From: Terrimesophilobacter sp963702165
GTDB taxonomy: Bacteria > Actinomycetota > Actinomycetes > Actinomycetales > Microbacteriaceae
Reading direction: 5' to 3'
NCBI GenBank assembly: GCA_963702165.1
Contig: OY969722.1
Span: 930,001-994,000 of the forward strand
DNA: 64,000 nucleotides
The position numbers were made by a program, and so were the translations under genes. Below are positions 9,164 to 17,072 of the stretch, piece after piece (within the stretch, counting starts at the first letter, position 1; each line of letters starts with the position of its first letter). The notes beneath the pieces were generated by a model. That model saw nothing but the letters and a program-made list of their open reading frames with translations, was not told where the DNA came from and ran no database searches.

Positions 9164-10651
9164 ATGACTGTTCCCGCCCTTGCCGTGTCGACCGAATCCG
9201 CCTTCGACCTGAGTGTCGACGTCCTCGTGCTCGGGGTGAGCAGCACCGATTCCGGACCGCAGCTGCGTACGGAGCACGCCGAGTTCGACGCGATCAAGAG
9301 CTCACTGTCGGCTCTCGGCGTGACCGGGTCGGAGGATGAGCTTCGTCGCCTTCCGTCCCCGAACACTTCGGTGGGCAGCATCGCCCTCATCGGCCTCGGC
9401 AGCGGTGAGCCGACCACGAACAGTCTTCGCCGTGCGGCCGGATCTGCCGCGCGCCAGCTCATCGGCGCTGGATCGCTCGCCTTCGCGCTGCCGACCGCGG
9501 ACGACGCCGGCGTGCAGGCCGTGCTCGAAGGCGCGGCGATCGGCGCCTACTCATTCTCGGCCTACCGCTCCGCTGCGCCAGAGAACGGCAAGCAGCCCGC
9601 AGCGAGCGTGACCGCGGTGGCCGCCAGCGCCCCGGCGGAGGACGTCGCAGCTCGCGCGGCAATCGTCGCCGAGGCGGTCCACACCGTTCGCGACCTGGTC
9701 AACACCCCGCCGTCGGACCTCTACCCGGAGACGTTCGCGCAGGCGGCCAAGGACATCGCATCCGACGCGCCCGTGACCGTCACGGTCCTCGCCGAGGACG
9801 AGCTCGAGCGGGAGGGCTTCGGCGGCATCCTCGGTGTCGGCAAGGGGTCGACTCGCGGACCGCGTCTCGTCAAGGTGGAGTACTCGCCGGCGGATGCCTC
9901 CCAGCACCTCGCGCTGGTCGGCAAGGGCATCACGTTCGACTCTGGTGGACTCTCGCTCAAGCCGCCGGCATCGATGGTCGGCATGAAGTACGACATGACC
10001 GGTGCAGCAACTTCTCTCGCGGTGACCGTTGCCGCGGCGCGCCTCGGCCTTCCAGTGCGGGTGACCGCGTGGCTGTGCCTCGCCGAGAACCTGCCGTCCG
10101 GCTCGGCCATGCGACCCAACGATGTGCTGCGCATCCGCGGAGGCAAGACCGTCGAGGTGCTCAACACCGACGCTGAGGGCCGCCTGGTGCTCGCCGACGG
10201 GCTGGTCGCCGCGAGTGAGGAGCAGCCGGACGTCATCGTCGACATCGCCACGCTCACCGGAGCCGCGCGTGTCGCGCTCGGCGACCGGTACGTCGGCACG
10301 ATGGGCAACGGCTCCGCGGTCGACGACCTCATCGCGGCCGCCACCGAGGTCGGCGAGACCTTCTGGCACATGCCCCTCCCCACCGAACTGCGCCCGCTCC
10401 TCACATCCGACGTCGCCGACATCACCAACGTGAAGATCGGCAGCACCGCCGCCGGAATGCTGGTCGCCGGCGTCTTCCTGCAGGAGTTCATCGGCAATTC
10501 TCCGGACGGCTCGCCCATCCCGTGGGTGCACCTGGACATCGCCGGGCCCGCGAACAATGACGGCGGCAGCTACGGCTTCACCGGCAAGGGACCGACCGGC
10601 GTGACCGTACGCGCCCTCCTCGCGTTCGCCGATCGGCTTTCACGCGCGTAG
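9164..10651 (+). CDS. pepA: Leucyl aminopeptidase (M17 family)
   Basis: Cytosolic two-metal M17 aminopeptidase that removes N-terminal residues from peptides. It has 495 residues, normal for the family. The catalytic domain contains GKGITFDSGGLSLKP (metal-binding Lys/Asp), MKYDMTGAA, and the signature NTDAEGRLVLADGL near residue 334, followed by DIATLTGAARVALG. The N-terminal macro-like domain is more divergent. The start at 9164 follows the promoter spacing and removes a 22-residue extension with no similarity. It is followed by lpdA after 94 bp. Confidence 0.93.
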   Translation: MTVPALAVSTESAFDLSVDVLVLGVSSTDSGPQLRTEHAEFDAIKSSLSALGVTGSEDELRRLPSPNTSVGSIALIGLGSGEPTTNSLRRAAGSAARQLIGAGSLAFALPTADDAGVQAVLEGAAIGAYSFSAYRSAAPENGKQPAASVTAVAASAPAEDVAARAAIVAEAVHTVRDLVNTPPSDLYPETFAQAAKDIASDAPVTVTVLAEDELEREGFGGILGVGKGSTRGPRLVKVEYSPADASQHLALVGKGITFDSGGLSLKPPASMVGMKYDMTGAATSLAVTVAAARLGLPVRVTAWLCLAENLPSGSAMRPNDVLRIRGGKTVEVLNTDAEGRLVLADGLVAASEEQPDVIVDIATLTGAARVALGDRYVGTMGNGSAVDDLIAAATEVGETFWHMPLPTELRPLLTSDVADITNVKIGSTAAGMLVAGVFLQEFIGNSPDGSPIPWVHLDIAGPANNDGGSYGFTGKGPTGVTVRALLAFADRLSRA

Positions 10652-10745
10652 TAAGGTCATTACGGCGGGAATCACCGCCGCCCAGGGCCCCGCCGAGTTC
10701 GAACCACGCGGGGCCGATGCAAGCAGAAGCACAAGGGAGTTGCGG

Positions 10746-12122
10746 GTGTCCGAACAGAACTTTGACCTGGTTGTCCTCGGAGGCGGAAGCGGCGGATACG
10801 CGGCTGCACTTCGTGCGACCCAGCTCGGCATGAGCGTCGCTCTGATCGAGAAGAACAAGGTTGGCGGTACATGCCTTCACGTCGGGTGCATCCCGACCAA
10901 GGCGCTGCTCCACTCGGCCGAGGTTGCTGACGTCGCCCGCGATTCAGCCAAGTACGGTGTCAACACCCAGCTCGACGGCATCGACATCTCGGCGGTCACC
11001 GCATACCGCGAGGGCATCGTCGCAAGCAAGTACAAGGGACTGCAGGGCCTGATCAAGGCGCGCGGCATCACCACGATTGAGGGTGAGGGCGCGCTTGGTC
11101 GCACCGACCACGGTCGAGGTGAACGGCGACCGCATCACCGGCAAGAACGTCGTGCTCGCCACCGGCTCCTACTCGCGGTCGCTTCCGGGCCTTGAGCTCG
11201 GCGGTCGCGTCATCACCTCGGAGCAGGCGCTCGACGCTCGACTTCGTGCCCAAGAAGGTCGCGGTGCTCGGTGGCGGCGTCATCGGCGTCGAGTTCTCGA
11301 GCGTCTGGCGCTCCTGGGGTGCCGAGGTGACGATCATCGAGGCGCTCCCCCGCCTGGTGCCCAACGAGGACGAGTCGGTCAGCAAGCAGTTCGAGCGCGC
11401 ATTCCGCAAGCGTGGGATCGACTTCAAGGTCGGCATGCGCTTCGAGAGCGTCACCCAGAACGAGAACGGCGTCGTCGTCACCGCTTGAGGACGGCGAGAC
11501 CGTCGAGGCGGAGCTGCTGCTCGTCGCCGTCGGCCGCGGCCCGGTCACGCAGGGACTCGGCTTCGAAGAGGCCGGCATCACCATGGACCGCGGCTTCGTT
11601 CTCACCAACGAGCGTCTCGCCACCAACGTGCCTGGCGTCTACGCGGTCGGCGACATCGTCCCCGGCCTGCAGCTCGCGCACCGCGGCTTCCAGCAGGGCA
11701 TCTTCGTTGCCGAGGAGATCGCGGGCCTCAACCCGATCGTCGTCTCCGACACCAACATTCCGAAGGTCACCTACTCCGACCCCGAGGTCGCATCCGTGGG
11801 ACTCACCGAGGCGAAGGCCAAGGAGCAGTACGGCGACAGCTCTGTGACCAGCTACGACTACAACCTCGCCGGCAACGGCAAGAGCTCGATCATCGGCACG
11901 ACCGGCTCGATCAAGGTCGTCCGCGTCAACGACGGCCCGGTTGTCGGCGTGCACATGATCGGCGCCCGCGTTGGTGAACTCATCGGCGAAGCGCAGCTCG
12001 CGGTGAACTGGGAGGCGTACCCGGAGGATGTCGCGCCGCTCGTCCACGCACACCCCACGCAGAACGAGGCGCTCGGAGAGGCGTTCCTCGCCCTCGCCGG
12101 CAAGCCGCTTCACGCAATGTGA
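10746..12122 (+). pseudogene. lpdA: Dihydrolipoamide dehydrogenase (E3), interrupted by three +1 shifts as read
   Basis: FAD-dependent E3 subunit that reoxidises dihydrolipoyl groups in pyruvate/2-oxoglutarate dehydrogenase. Visible motifs are LVVLGGGSGGYAAALRA, the redox disulfide GGTCLHVGCIPTKA near residue 43, the NAD site AVLGGGVIGVEFSS, the FAD Asp in YAVGDIVPGLQLAH and the C-terminal HAHPTQNE. Three single extra bases break the frame: near 11091 (GRLVAPT expected), 11236 and 11483. Removing one G at each restores a full-length 457-residue protein with every motif intact. E3 is normally essential, so I think these are sequence errors, not decay. Start is GTG at 10746 with GGGAG 6 nt upstream. 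Confidence 0.85.
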
Positions 12123-12168
12123 CACGAACTAACCTAGAACCACGGTCTTCCAGAAGGAGCAAATACTG

Positions 12169-13748
12169 ATGAGCGAATCCGTCAACCTCCCGGCACTCGG
12201 GGAGAGTGTCACAGAGGGTACGGTTACCCGCTGGCTGAAGCAGGTCGGCGACCGGATCGAGGTCGACGAACCTCTGGTCGAGGTCTCGACCGACAAGGTC
12301 GACACCGAGATCCCGTCCCCGATCGCCGGCGTGCTCGAGCAGATCCTCGTTCAGGAGGACGAGACGGTCGACGTCGGCACGCCTCTCGCGATGGTCGGCG
12401 ACGGAACCGGCGGCGGCGAGGCCCCGGCCGCGCCGGCAGCTGAGCCTGCAGCCGCTGAGGCCGCACCGGCTGCCGCTCAGGAGGCGCCCGCGCAGGAAGC
12501 TCCCGCCGAGCCCGTGCAGCAGGAGGCGCCCGCAGCGCAGCCCGCTCCGGTCGAAGAGGCACCTGCCGCTCCGGCACCCGCTCAGGAGGCGCCCGTCCAG
12601 CAGCAGGTCTCGCAGCCCGAGGCCCAGCAGCAGGAGCAGCAGGCTCCCGCGGTAGTCCCGTCCACCGAGGCCCCAGCGCCGACTGAGGCGGCTCCGGCCG
12701 CTCCCCCGGCTCCCGCAGCCCAGGTCGACCAGCCCCCGGCGGCACCCGCTGCCGAGGCAGCTCCCGCGCAGGAAGCACCGGCAGAGCCGGCCGCTCCGGC
12801 ACAGGCTGAGCAGCCTGCAGGCGGCGGCCACGCCGGGACCGGCTACGTCACCCCGATCGTCCGCAAGCTCGCGAACGAGAAGGGCGTCAACCTGAACCAG
12901 CTGTCCGGCTCGGGCGTCGGCGGTCGCATCCGCAAGCAGGACGTTCTCGCCGCAGCGGGCGGACCGGCCGAGGCCGGCGAAGCCGCACCGGTTGCGGTCG
13001 TCAGCACGCACGCTCCGCTGGAGACGTCGCCGCTGCGCGGCACGAGCGTTCCGATGTCGCGCCTTCGCAAGGTCGTCGCGGAGCGCGCGGTCGTCTCGAT
13101 GCAGACATCCGCGCAGCTCACGACCGTTGTCGAGGTGGATGTCACTGCCGTCGCCAGGCTGCGTGACCGGGTCAAGGGTGAGTTCCAGCAGAAGACCGGC
13201 ACCAAGCTCTCTTTCCTGCCGTTCTTCACCCTCGCGGCCGCTGAGGCGCTCAAGGCGTACCCGATCATCAACGCGACGATCGATGGCGACAACATCGTCT
13301 ACCCGCGCGCACGAGAACATCAGCATCGCGGTGGACACCGAGCGTGGCCTGCTCACGCCGGTCGTGCGTGATGCGAGCGACCTCAATGTCGCTCAGCTCG
13401 CGCAGCAGATCGCGGACCTCGCCGAGCGCACGCGTGACAACAAGCTGAAGCCAGACGAGCTCGCTGGTGGCACCTTCACGCGTGACCAACACCGGTTCGC
13501 GCGGTGCGCTGTTCGACACGCCAGTGGTGTTCCTGCCGCAGTCGGCGATCCTCGGCACCGGCATCGTCACCAAGCGCCCGGTCGTCGTCTCCGACAACGG
13601 CATGGACGCTATCGCGATCCGCTCCGTGGTCTACCTCGCGCTGTCGTACGACCACCGCATCGTGGATGGTGCTGACGCGGCTCGCTTCCTGGTCGCGGTG
13701 AAGAACCGCCTCGAGGAGGGCAACTTCGAGGGCAACCTCGGCCTGTAG
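12169..13748 (+). pseudogene. sucB: Dihydrolipoamide acyltransferase (E2), interrupted by two +1 shifts as read
   Basis: E2 core of a 2-oxoacid dehydrogenase, carrying acyl groups on lipoyl-lysine. Residues 1-78 form one lipoyl domain with the modified Lys in STDKVDTEIPSP (~43). Residues ~80-220 are an Ala/Pro/Glu-rich swinging linker, then the E3-binding domain (YVTPIVRKLANEKGV, ~225), then the acyltransferase domain ending in YDHRIVDGADAARF. Single extra bases near 13305-13309 and 13480 shift the frame; removing them gives a 525-residue protein (GTFTVTNTGSRGAL restored). It lies 46 bp after lpdA. In actinobacteria this E2 often serves both PDH and OGDH, so aceE at 43 kb is a likely partner. 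Confidence 0.85.
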
Positions 13749-13764
13749 TCGACGCAACAACGCC

Positions 13765-13800
13765 ATCCGGCCCCGCTCCTTCACTGGGGTGGGGCCGGAT
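13765..13800 (+). terminator. Hairpin terminator after sucB
   Basis: Arms ATCCGGCCCC and GGGGCCGGAT pair perfectly over 10 bp, with further partial pairing inside. It starts 16 bp after the sucB stop and lacks a long T-run. Confidence 0.65.
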
Positions 13801-13813
13801 TCGTTAAGGGCAC

Positions 13814-13842
13814 TTGTCGTGAGTGGTGCTCGTGGATAGAGT
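13814..13842 (+). promoter_or_regulatory. Promoter of the lipoprotein gene (leaderless)
   Basis: TTGTCG, 17-nt spacer and TAGAGT, with 6 nt between the -10 box and the ATG at 13849. This is one of the best -35/-10 pairs in the window. Confidence 0.55.
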
Positions 13843-13848
13843 CCGCCC

Positions 13849-14295
13849 ATGGTGAGTAGGGGCCTTGCTACGCGGGCGGGCGCGCTGTTGCTATCCGCAA
13901 CCGCGGTCGCTCTGGTTGTCTCGGGCTGCGCGAGTCAGCCAGGAGGGAACATCAAGCTCGATGCGGGCAGTGTTGTCGTCTCAGACGAGGACTGGAGCGG
14001 CCTGGATGCCCTGATAACCGATGCAAGGGTGTCGTTCGTCGATGGGTGCCTCGGATTCGATGTCGACCCAAGCCTCACCTCGATTCCTCGCTTTGTTGCC
14101 GTCTTCCCGCCGGGAACCCTCGTATTGGAAGACCACCAGACGATCAAGGTCCCGAGCGGCGGAGTGCTGAAGGCTGGCGACATAGTCGACGTGTCGGGAG
14201 GCATGCATACTGAGCCGGATCGCGCCAACCTCCCATACACGCTTCCGGAGAGCTGTAGTGGAACACCCGTCTGGTTGGCGGGTGAAGTCGGCTAG
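13849..14295 (+). CDS. Small secreted lipoprotein, function unknown
   Basis: A 148-residue protein with an n-region containing Arg, a hydrophobic core LLLSATAVALVV and the lipobox VSGC near residue 26, so it should be lipidated and anchored outside the membrane. The mature part is ~120 residues with two further Cys (SFVDGCLGFDV and ESCSGTP) that could form a disulfide. It contains the line GGVLKAGDIVDVSGGMHTE, a possible small beta domain. I do not recognise a family. It is convergent with the pseudokinase gene and overlaps it by 4 bp at the shared CTAG stop site. The pseudokinase also has an external domain, so the two could interact; that is only a suggestion from position. Confidence 0.8.
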   Translation: MVSRGLATRAGALLLSATAVALVVSGCASQPGGNIKLDAGSVVVSDEDWSGLDALITDARVSFVDGCLGFDVDPSLTSIPRFVAVFPPGTLVLEDHQTIKVPSGGVLKAGDIVDVSGGMHTEPDRANLPYTLPESCSGTPVWLAGEVG

Positions 14296-15680
14296 TCGAA
14301 CAGCAGTTCGCGGATGCGCCAACCTGCCTCGCTGCGGACGATGAGGAGAGACGCCGACGTGGCATCCGGGGTGACCGTCACCGAGATCAGCACCGCGTCG
14401 CCCAGTTCCTCGACCAGCTCGAGAGTTGCCCCCGTGAGGTCGATCGGCGCGGCCTCCTCTCCCGTCTGGGCGAGGCGGATGGCGTCGGCATCGCGATCGA
14501 GCAGCGCGGAGCCGGGTTGATGCACGGCTTCGAGGCAGAGCACCGACTTGGCCTCGAAGCATTCAGCGCGCGCCGTGAGGAGTGCTTCGGCCGCAGCCAA
14601 CGGGTCGTCGCCGAGGGTCGCTGGGTCGACGGTTTCGGACGGTGTCGGCTCCACTGCGACCGGCTGCAGGTCGCGTTCAGAACCAGCTCCCTGCTGCAGA
14701 AGGACTGCCGCAGCGACTATTGCGGCCAGTACGCCCGCGGCGGCCACCCAGAACGGCTTCCGCACCGTTCGCAGCGACAGCCACAGACCCCGCAGCCGAT
14801 CATGCGCGTTCTGGATCCACTGCCCTGCCATCGACTCGAGCCACGCGGGCAGGTGCGCCCCGGCCAACAGCAGTGACGGTGCTGGCGCCGGTGATGCCCC
14901 CTCTTCTACCGGACCCGTCTCACGTGCAATGGCGACCCGAGTTTGCAGTGATGCGCTCGACGCAACATCGAACCGAATCGGCACCGGATCAGCCGACCGG
15001 AACAGGTTCGCCGTGAGCACGTCCCGCAGGTCCATTGCGTTCTCGGGAAGCTCGTCATGACCCGGGAGGTCCACGTCAGCCGCGCGGAGCACTAGCCGGA
15101 GGAGGTCGACCAATTGCCGGCAATCGGCGACCGCGCGCTCATCGGCCTCGAGTTGCGCCGTCGTGAGGCTGTTCTCGTCGGGCAGCGCGGGGAACGAGCC
15201 GATCAGCTGGGCACGGCCGAACTCGGCCAGCACAGGTGCGCCGGCCGCGTCGAAATGCACCGCAGCTGCGGTCATGGCTCCGTGCGCAACGCCGACTCGA
15301 TGCAGTTCCGCCACCGCCTGCAGCATCGGCACAAGCACCGTCACGGCTTCGCCGGGTGCGAGACTGCCGCGGTCGGCAAGCAGCCGCGCGAGGCTCATCC
15401 GGCCGAGCCTTGCCATTATCAGGCAGGGCCGGTCATCCGGGTCCATCGCGATGTCGAGCAGCTCCACGACGTGACGGTGCGAGACGCGACCGAGCGCCTC
15501 GAGCTCGGTGTCGATCTCTAGCCGCGGTGTCGCCGCCAGGAACCGCTTGATGGCGACCGTCTCGGCCGCCCCGGCGGCGCTGCTGCGGTGCCCGAGCCAC
15601 ACTTCCGCGCGGTCGGAGGCGCCGAGCAGACGCACCAGCTTGTAGCCGCCGATCGAATCCACGAGCCGATCTTCAGGCAT
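14292..15680 (-). CDS. Membrane-anchored serine/threonine pseudokinase
   Basis: A 462-residue protein with a kinase-like N-terminus: a loose glycine loop (LVRLLGASDRAEVWLG), the ATP-lysine strand VAIKRF (~45), and a C-helix-like segment. The catalytic HRDxKxxN motif is replaced by HGAMTAAAV (~135) and DFG by EFG, so the catalytic Asp and Asn are absent and phosphotransfer is unlikely. A single membrane segment (FWVAAAGVLAAIVAAAVLL, ~320-340) leads to an external ~120-residue domain. This layout matches PknB-like receptors, but with a dead kinase, so it may be a scaffold or sensor. It is divergent from the DUF4191 gene and convergent with the lipoprotein gene. Confidence 0.8.
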   Translation of the reverse strand: MPEDRLVDSIGGYKLVRLLGASDRAEVWLGHRSSAAGAAETVAIKRFLAATPRLEIDTELEALGRVSHRHVVELLDIAMDPDDRPCLIMARLGRMSLARLLADRGSLAPGEAVTVLVPMLQAVAELHRVGVAHGAMTAAAVHFDAAGAPVLAEFGRAQLIGSFPALPDENSLTTAQLEADERAVADCRQLVDLLRLVLRAADVDLPGHDELPENAMDLRDVLTANLFRSADPVPIRFDVASSASLQTRVAIARETGPVEEGASPAPAPSLLLAGAHLPAWLESMAGQWIQNAHDRLRGLWLSLRTVRKPFWVAAAGVLAAIVAAAVLLQQGAGSERDLQPVAVEPTPSETVDPATLGDDPLAAAEALLTARAECFEAKSVLCLEAVHQPGSALLDRDADAIRLAQTGEEAAPIDLTGATLELVEELGDAVLISVTVTPDATSASLLIVRSEAGWRIRELLFD

Positions 15681-15761
15681 CCGCCAGACCCGCGCCCGGA
15701 CCAGGCGCGGCGACTGTGTTAGCAGGCAACGCAGGCGGGATTGAGGCGGAGCGGAAAGCCC

Positions 15762-15767
15762 TATCCT
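15762..15767 (+). promoter_or_regulatory. -10 box of the DUF4191 gene (leaderless)
   Basis: TATCCT followed by 6 nt and the ATG at 15774; a TTGAGG hexamer lies 15 nt further upstream. Confidence 0.45.
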
Positions 15768-15773
15768 TGAAGC

Positions 15774-16499
15774 ATGGCGCGAAGCGAGAAAGCCCCCAAG
15801 GCTCCGAAACCCCCGAAGGAGCCGGGTCGGCTCAAGCAGATGTACCAGGTGTACAAGATGACGCGCCGGGAGGATCCCGGCTCGGTCTGGTACATGCTCG
15901 CGGGCTTCGTGCTGCCGCTGCTCGTCGGCATCCTGCTCGGCGTGCTGCTGGCGCGCGACAGCATATTCGGGATCATCATGTGGGTGCTCGCGGGCATCCT
16001 CGGTGGCCTTCTGGGCTTCATGATCGTGCTGGGCCGCCGTGCAGAGCGGGCCGCCTACAAGCAGATCGAGGGTCAGCCCGGCGCGGTCGGCGCGGTGCTG
16101 AAGAGTTCACTCCCCCGCGGTTGGACCGGCAGCGAGATGCCGGTCGCCATCAGCCCGCGCACGCAGGATGCCGTCTACCGGGCTGTCGGCAAGGGCGGCG
16201 TAGTGCTGATCGGCGAAGGGCCGCAGTCGCGCACCCAGCGGATGCTGGACGACGAGCGCCGCAAGGTGGCCCGCATCCTCCCGAACGTGCCGATCCACGT
16301 GCTGCACGTCGGACCGGACATCGACTCCGTGCCGCTGGCGAAGATGTCGAAGAAGTTCAAGCGCTACAAGAAGTCGCTCAACCGGGCCGAGATCTACGCG
16401 GTCAGCAACCGCGTGAAGTCGCTGTCGAGCAAGGGCACCAACCTGCCCATCCCGAAGGGCATCGACCCCACCAAGGTGCGCGCACAGCGTCCGCGCTGA
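15774..16499 (+). CDS. DUF4191 membrane protein
   Basis: A 241-residue actinobacterial DUF4191 protein. It starts with a Lys/Pro-rich basic tail (about 1-20), then YKMTRREDPGSVWYML, followed by two membrane segments (~43-60 and ~65-85: GFVLPLLVGILLGVLL and GIIMWVLAGILGGLLGF). The cytoplasmic C-terminal part contains PRGWTGSEMPVAISPRTQD and VVLIGEGPQSRTQRML. The function is unknown. The gene is commonly found next to an RDD protein and glnA, which is also the order here. Confidence 0.85.
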   Translation: MARSEKAPKAPKPPKEPGRLKQMYQVYKMTRREDPGSVWYMLAGFVLPLLVGILLGVLLARDSIFGIIMWVLAGILGGLLGFMIVLGRRAERAAYKQIEGQPGAVGAVLKSSLPRGWTGSEMPVAISPRTQDAVYRAVGKGGVVLIGEGPQSRTQRMLDDERRKVARILPNVPIHVLHVGPDIDSVPLAKMSKKFKRYKKSLNRAEIYAVSNRVKSLSSKGTNLPIPKGIDPTKVRAQRPR

Positions 16500-16502
16500 C
16501 GC

Positions 16503-16920
16503 TCAGACTCGCACGAGGACGGTGCCTGCGGCCAGGTCGTGAAGCCCGCGCTGGTCGTGGTCCCAGATCACCGCCGGGATCACCAGGCACAGCAGCACGG
16601 TGCGCACGACCGGCCGCCACACGCCGATCCATCCGGTCTGCACCGGCACGACGCGCATCCCGAACAGGAGATGTCCGATGCTGCCAGCGAAGAAGATCAT
16701 GAACAGGATCTGCGCTCCGGCAAAGATCCACAGCATCGACCCACGGGTCGCCGCCGAAAAAGACCAGCGACACGATGTAGCCGGGCAGCCAGTCGATCAC
16801 GAGGGCGCCGATGCGGCGCCCAAGACGGCCGACAGAGCGTGGTCCGGATGCGGGGAGACCGAGCCGCTTCCCCGGCCAATCGTCGGAGGTGTCAGGGGAA
16901 GTCGGGGGTACGCTGGCCAT
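16503..16920 (-). pseudogene. RDD family membrane protein, one frame break as read
   Basis: Two overlapping minus-strand frames make one RDD protein. Residues 1-~57 contain RLGLPASGPRSVGRLGRRIG and the first membrane segment (GALVIDWLPGYIVSLVFF). The remainder contains MLWIFAGAQILFMIFF, GSIGHLLFGMRVV, and RPVVRTVLLCLVIPAVIWD followed by the RDD-type ending DQRGLHDLAAGTVLVRV. One extra base between about 16741 and 16754 separates them. Removing it gives 138 residues, the usual length for this small family. The function of RDD proteins is mostly unknown (transport or ion balance has been proposed). The gene is convergent with DUF4191 and divergent from glnA. Confidence 0.75.
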
Positions 16921-16966
16921 CAGACCATCCTAGGAGCGCGCCGCGAGGGGCCAGAAAAGCGGATGC

Positions 16967-17004
16967 GAAACACCGCCGAAACATTTGCGACACCGCTGCG
17001 AAAT
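16967..17004 (+). promoter_or_regulatory. GlnR-like box upstream of glnA
   Basis: Four 5-mers separated by exactly 6 nt: GAAAC (16967), GAAAC (16978), GACAC (16989), GAAAT (17000). The 11-bp phase and the sequence match the actinomycete GlnR a-b-a-b layout (gTnAC-n6-GaAAC repeated). It lies about 70 nt upstream of the glnA start, just before a CATAAC -10-like hexamer at 17013-17018. GlnR itself is not in the window. Confidence 0.6.
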
Positions 17005-17072
17005 CGCCCGCGCATAACCTCGTTTTCATCAGCACTGCGACCGTCCACGCACAAGAAAAAGGAGTGCACTGC

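Noticed and set aside
12420..12830. Ala/Pro/Glu repeats as a separate repeat element
   Set aside because: This is the flexible linker between the lipoyl and E3-binding domains of E2.
10746..13748. Programmed +1 frameshifting or true pseudogenes in lpdA-sucB
   Set aside because: Five shifts without a shared slippery site or stimulatory structure, intact motifs on both sides, and a common C-G-C signature argue for sequence error. Kept as a finding, not as biology.
16539..17072. In-frame N-terminal extension of glnA (178 codons)
   Set aside because: It runs through the RDD gene, the GlnR-like box and the promoter; the glnA start at 17073 has a strong ribosome-binding site.
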